Assembly (NCBI RefSeq): GCF_008180155.1
Contig: NZ_VSZS01000066.1
Coordinates: 124,001-188,000 of the forward strand
DNA length: 64,000 nucleotides
From: Neoaquamicrobium microcysteis
Lineage (GTDB): Bacteria > Pseudomonadota > Alphaproteobacteria > Rhizobiales > Rhizobiaceae
Direction: 5' to 3'
Made by a program: the position numbers and the translations under genes. Shown here piece by piece: positions 63,001 to 64,000 of the stretch (positions are counted from its first letter, which is position 1; each line of letters begins with the position of its first letter). The notes below the pieces were generated by a model. That model did not search any database and was not told the DNA's origin. It saw nothing but the letters and a program-made list of their open reading frames with translations.

Positions 63001-64000
63001 GCGCGTGCCGCCTGCGTGGCCATCAGCGCCAACCGTGCCGTGCCTGCGGCCGCCTTTTCTGAGTGCGCGGGCAGGAAGGGTACGCCGAGCAGTTTTTGCC
63101 GCATGGCCGTCCATGCGGGATTGGCCGCACCGCCACCTACGCTGCGGATGGAGCGCAGTGCGGGTGCGCCAAGCTCGGCCAGCCGCGCGTAGCCCTGCCT
63201 TTCGATTTCCGCCATGCCCTCCAGCATGGCCTTGAGGAACTCCGCGTCGTCGGCAGGGCGCGGGGTTAGCCGGGGTGCGTATGCGCCGTCATTGACGGGA
63301 AAGCGCTCGCCGGGTTTCAGCAGTGGATAGTAGTCGAGACCGGTTTGCGTGTCGGGGTCGATCCCGGCGGACAGGCGCTCGATTTCTTCGCTGCCGAAGA
63401 ACTGTGCCAGCACGGCACCGCCGCTGTTGGAGGCTCCGCCGGCAAGCCAAAGGCCGGCGATCCGATGGCTGTAGACGCCGTATGCCGGCGCGAATACGGG
63501 CCGGTCACACAGAAACTTGAGCGTCAGCGTGGAGCCGAGCGCCGTCACGCCATCGCCCGGCCTGTCGGCCCCGGTCGAAAGGAAGGACGCGCAGCCGTCT
63601 GTCGTGCCGGCGACTACAATGACACCGGCGTCGAGGCCGAAAGCCTGTGCGGCGTTCGCGGTGATCCGTCCAATGGGCTCTCCCGGCGTGACCACGCGCG
63701 GCAGCAGATCGATGCGCAGTCCGGTCTCGGCCAGCCATTGCGGCCATGCGCCCGAGACCGGATCGTACCCGGTTTTGAGCGCATTGTTCTCGTCGGTGGT
63801 GTCGAAGCGGCCCGCCAGTTTCCCGGCCATCCAGTCTGCCTGATGGAGGATTTTTGCAGCACCGGGCACAGCCTGGAACATCAGTGCCTTGGCGAGCCCT
63901 GAGGTCGGGCCGTGAGCGGCGCTGTCGGGCCCGATCAGCGGCGCAATGCGGGCAAGGAGTGCCGTATCCTCGACCGCGTCGTTGTACATCAGCGGCCGGG
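62997..64000 (-). CDS. rhaK: FGGY-family kinase, probable rhamnulokinase (partial, 5' end outside window)
   Basis: At least 334 codons; the frame is open to the right edge, and RPLMYNDAVEDT at the edge is an internal FGGY motif, so the start lies beyond 64000. Other features: WMAGKLAGRFDTTDENNALKTGYDP, VVAGTTDGCASFLSTGADRPGDGVTALGSTLTLKFL and SVGGGAANPAWTAMRQKLLGVPFLP (the FGGY C-terminal block). In rhizobial rhamnose loci the FGGY kinase RhaK phosphorylates rhamnulose, which fits the operon. Confidence 0.87.
   Translation of the reverse strand, partial: RPLMYNDAVEDTALLARIAPLIGPDSAAHGPTSGLAKALMFQAVPGAAKILHQADWMAGKLAGRFDTTDENNALKTGYDPVSGAWPQWLAETGLRIDLLPRVVTPGEPIGRITANAAQAFGLDAGVIVVAGTTDGCASFLSTGADRPGDGVTALGSTLTLKFLCDRPVFAPAYGVYSHRIAGLWLAGGASNSGGAVLAQFFGSEEIERLSAGIDPDTQTGLDYYPLLKPGERFPVNDGAYAPRLTPRPADDAEFLKAMLEGMAEIERQGYARLAELGAPALRSIRSVGGGAANPAWTAMRQKLLGVPFLPAHSEKAAAGTARLALMATQAARA

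Overview
GC-rich DNA from an alphaproteobacterium, most likely of the order Hyphomicrobiales (Rhizobiales). The evidence is an RpoD with an acidic non-conserved region, a succinoglycan-type exo gene set (exoY, exoF, exoQ, exoX, exoU, exoL, exoA, exoM, exoN, exoP, exoK and exoV relatives), a rhizobial-type rhamnose isomerase/mutarotase/aldolase set, and one palindromic intergenic element of the kind scattered through rhizobial genomes. I see no tRNA, rRNA, CRISPR array, insertion sequence, phage gene or replication origin.

Layout, left to right. (1) 1-8650, all minus strand: a partial Na+/phosphate cotransporter with a PhoU tail, an MHYT-PAS-GGDEF-EAL cyclic-di-GMP enzyme, and a 1447-residue surface protein with eight bacterial Ig-like repeats and an autotransporter beta-barrel. 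(2) 8847-13274: dnaG and rpoD, with a strong terminator after rpoD. (3) 13422-15319: small genes for a GYD-domain protein, a DUF1428 protein, a divergent HxlR-type regulator with a C-terminal SCP2-like domain, and a flavin-binding PNPOx-like protein. (4) 15395-25575, minus strand: an amino-sugar uptake and catabolism locus in two blocks, each led by its own GntR/UTRA repressor with TGGTA-type operator half-sites in front. One block is repressor - SIS deaminase/isomerase - nagA - FGGY kinase. The other is repressor - SIS isomerase - binding protein - two permeases - ATPase.

(5) 25624-55654 is a large exopolysaccharide region: glycosyltransferases, a flippase, two pyruvyltransferase-family genes, a GH16 glycanase, polymerase, export protein, priming transferase, ExoX-type repressor, UDP-glucose pyrophosphorylase and an ExoP-type co-polymerase/tyrosine kinase. 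In its middle, between exoX and exoU, lies a complete lasso-peptide gene cluster (39875-47276). On the minus strand it runs precursor A, B1 (PqqD-like recognition protein), B2 (leader protease), C (macrolactam synthetase), an HPr-kinase-like K, and an ABC exporter D. A nucleotidyltransferase is transcribed divergently and overlaps exoU. The 50-residue precursor matches the lasso leader signature exactly and predicts a 24-residue core with a Gly1-Asp9 ring and a C-terminal serine, the residue that the kinase of related clusters phosphorylates. This is the most interesting system in the window: an apparently undescribed lasso peptide with a probable phosphate-based C-terminal modification, placed inside an exopolysaccharide locus.

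(6) 55557-64000: a PPP-type phosphatase converging on exoP, tex, a dienelactone-hydrolase-family protein, and a rhamnose catabolic operon (class II aldolase, mutarotase, rhamnose isomerase, HAD-IIA phosphatase, FGGY kinase) that runs off the right edge.

The noncoding gaps in front of the exo and lasso operons are AT-rich and share TGCA-containing motifs. The best is a 14-bp word, TGCTGCAWTGCAAC, which suggests common control of polysaccharide and possibly lasso-peptide genes.
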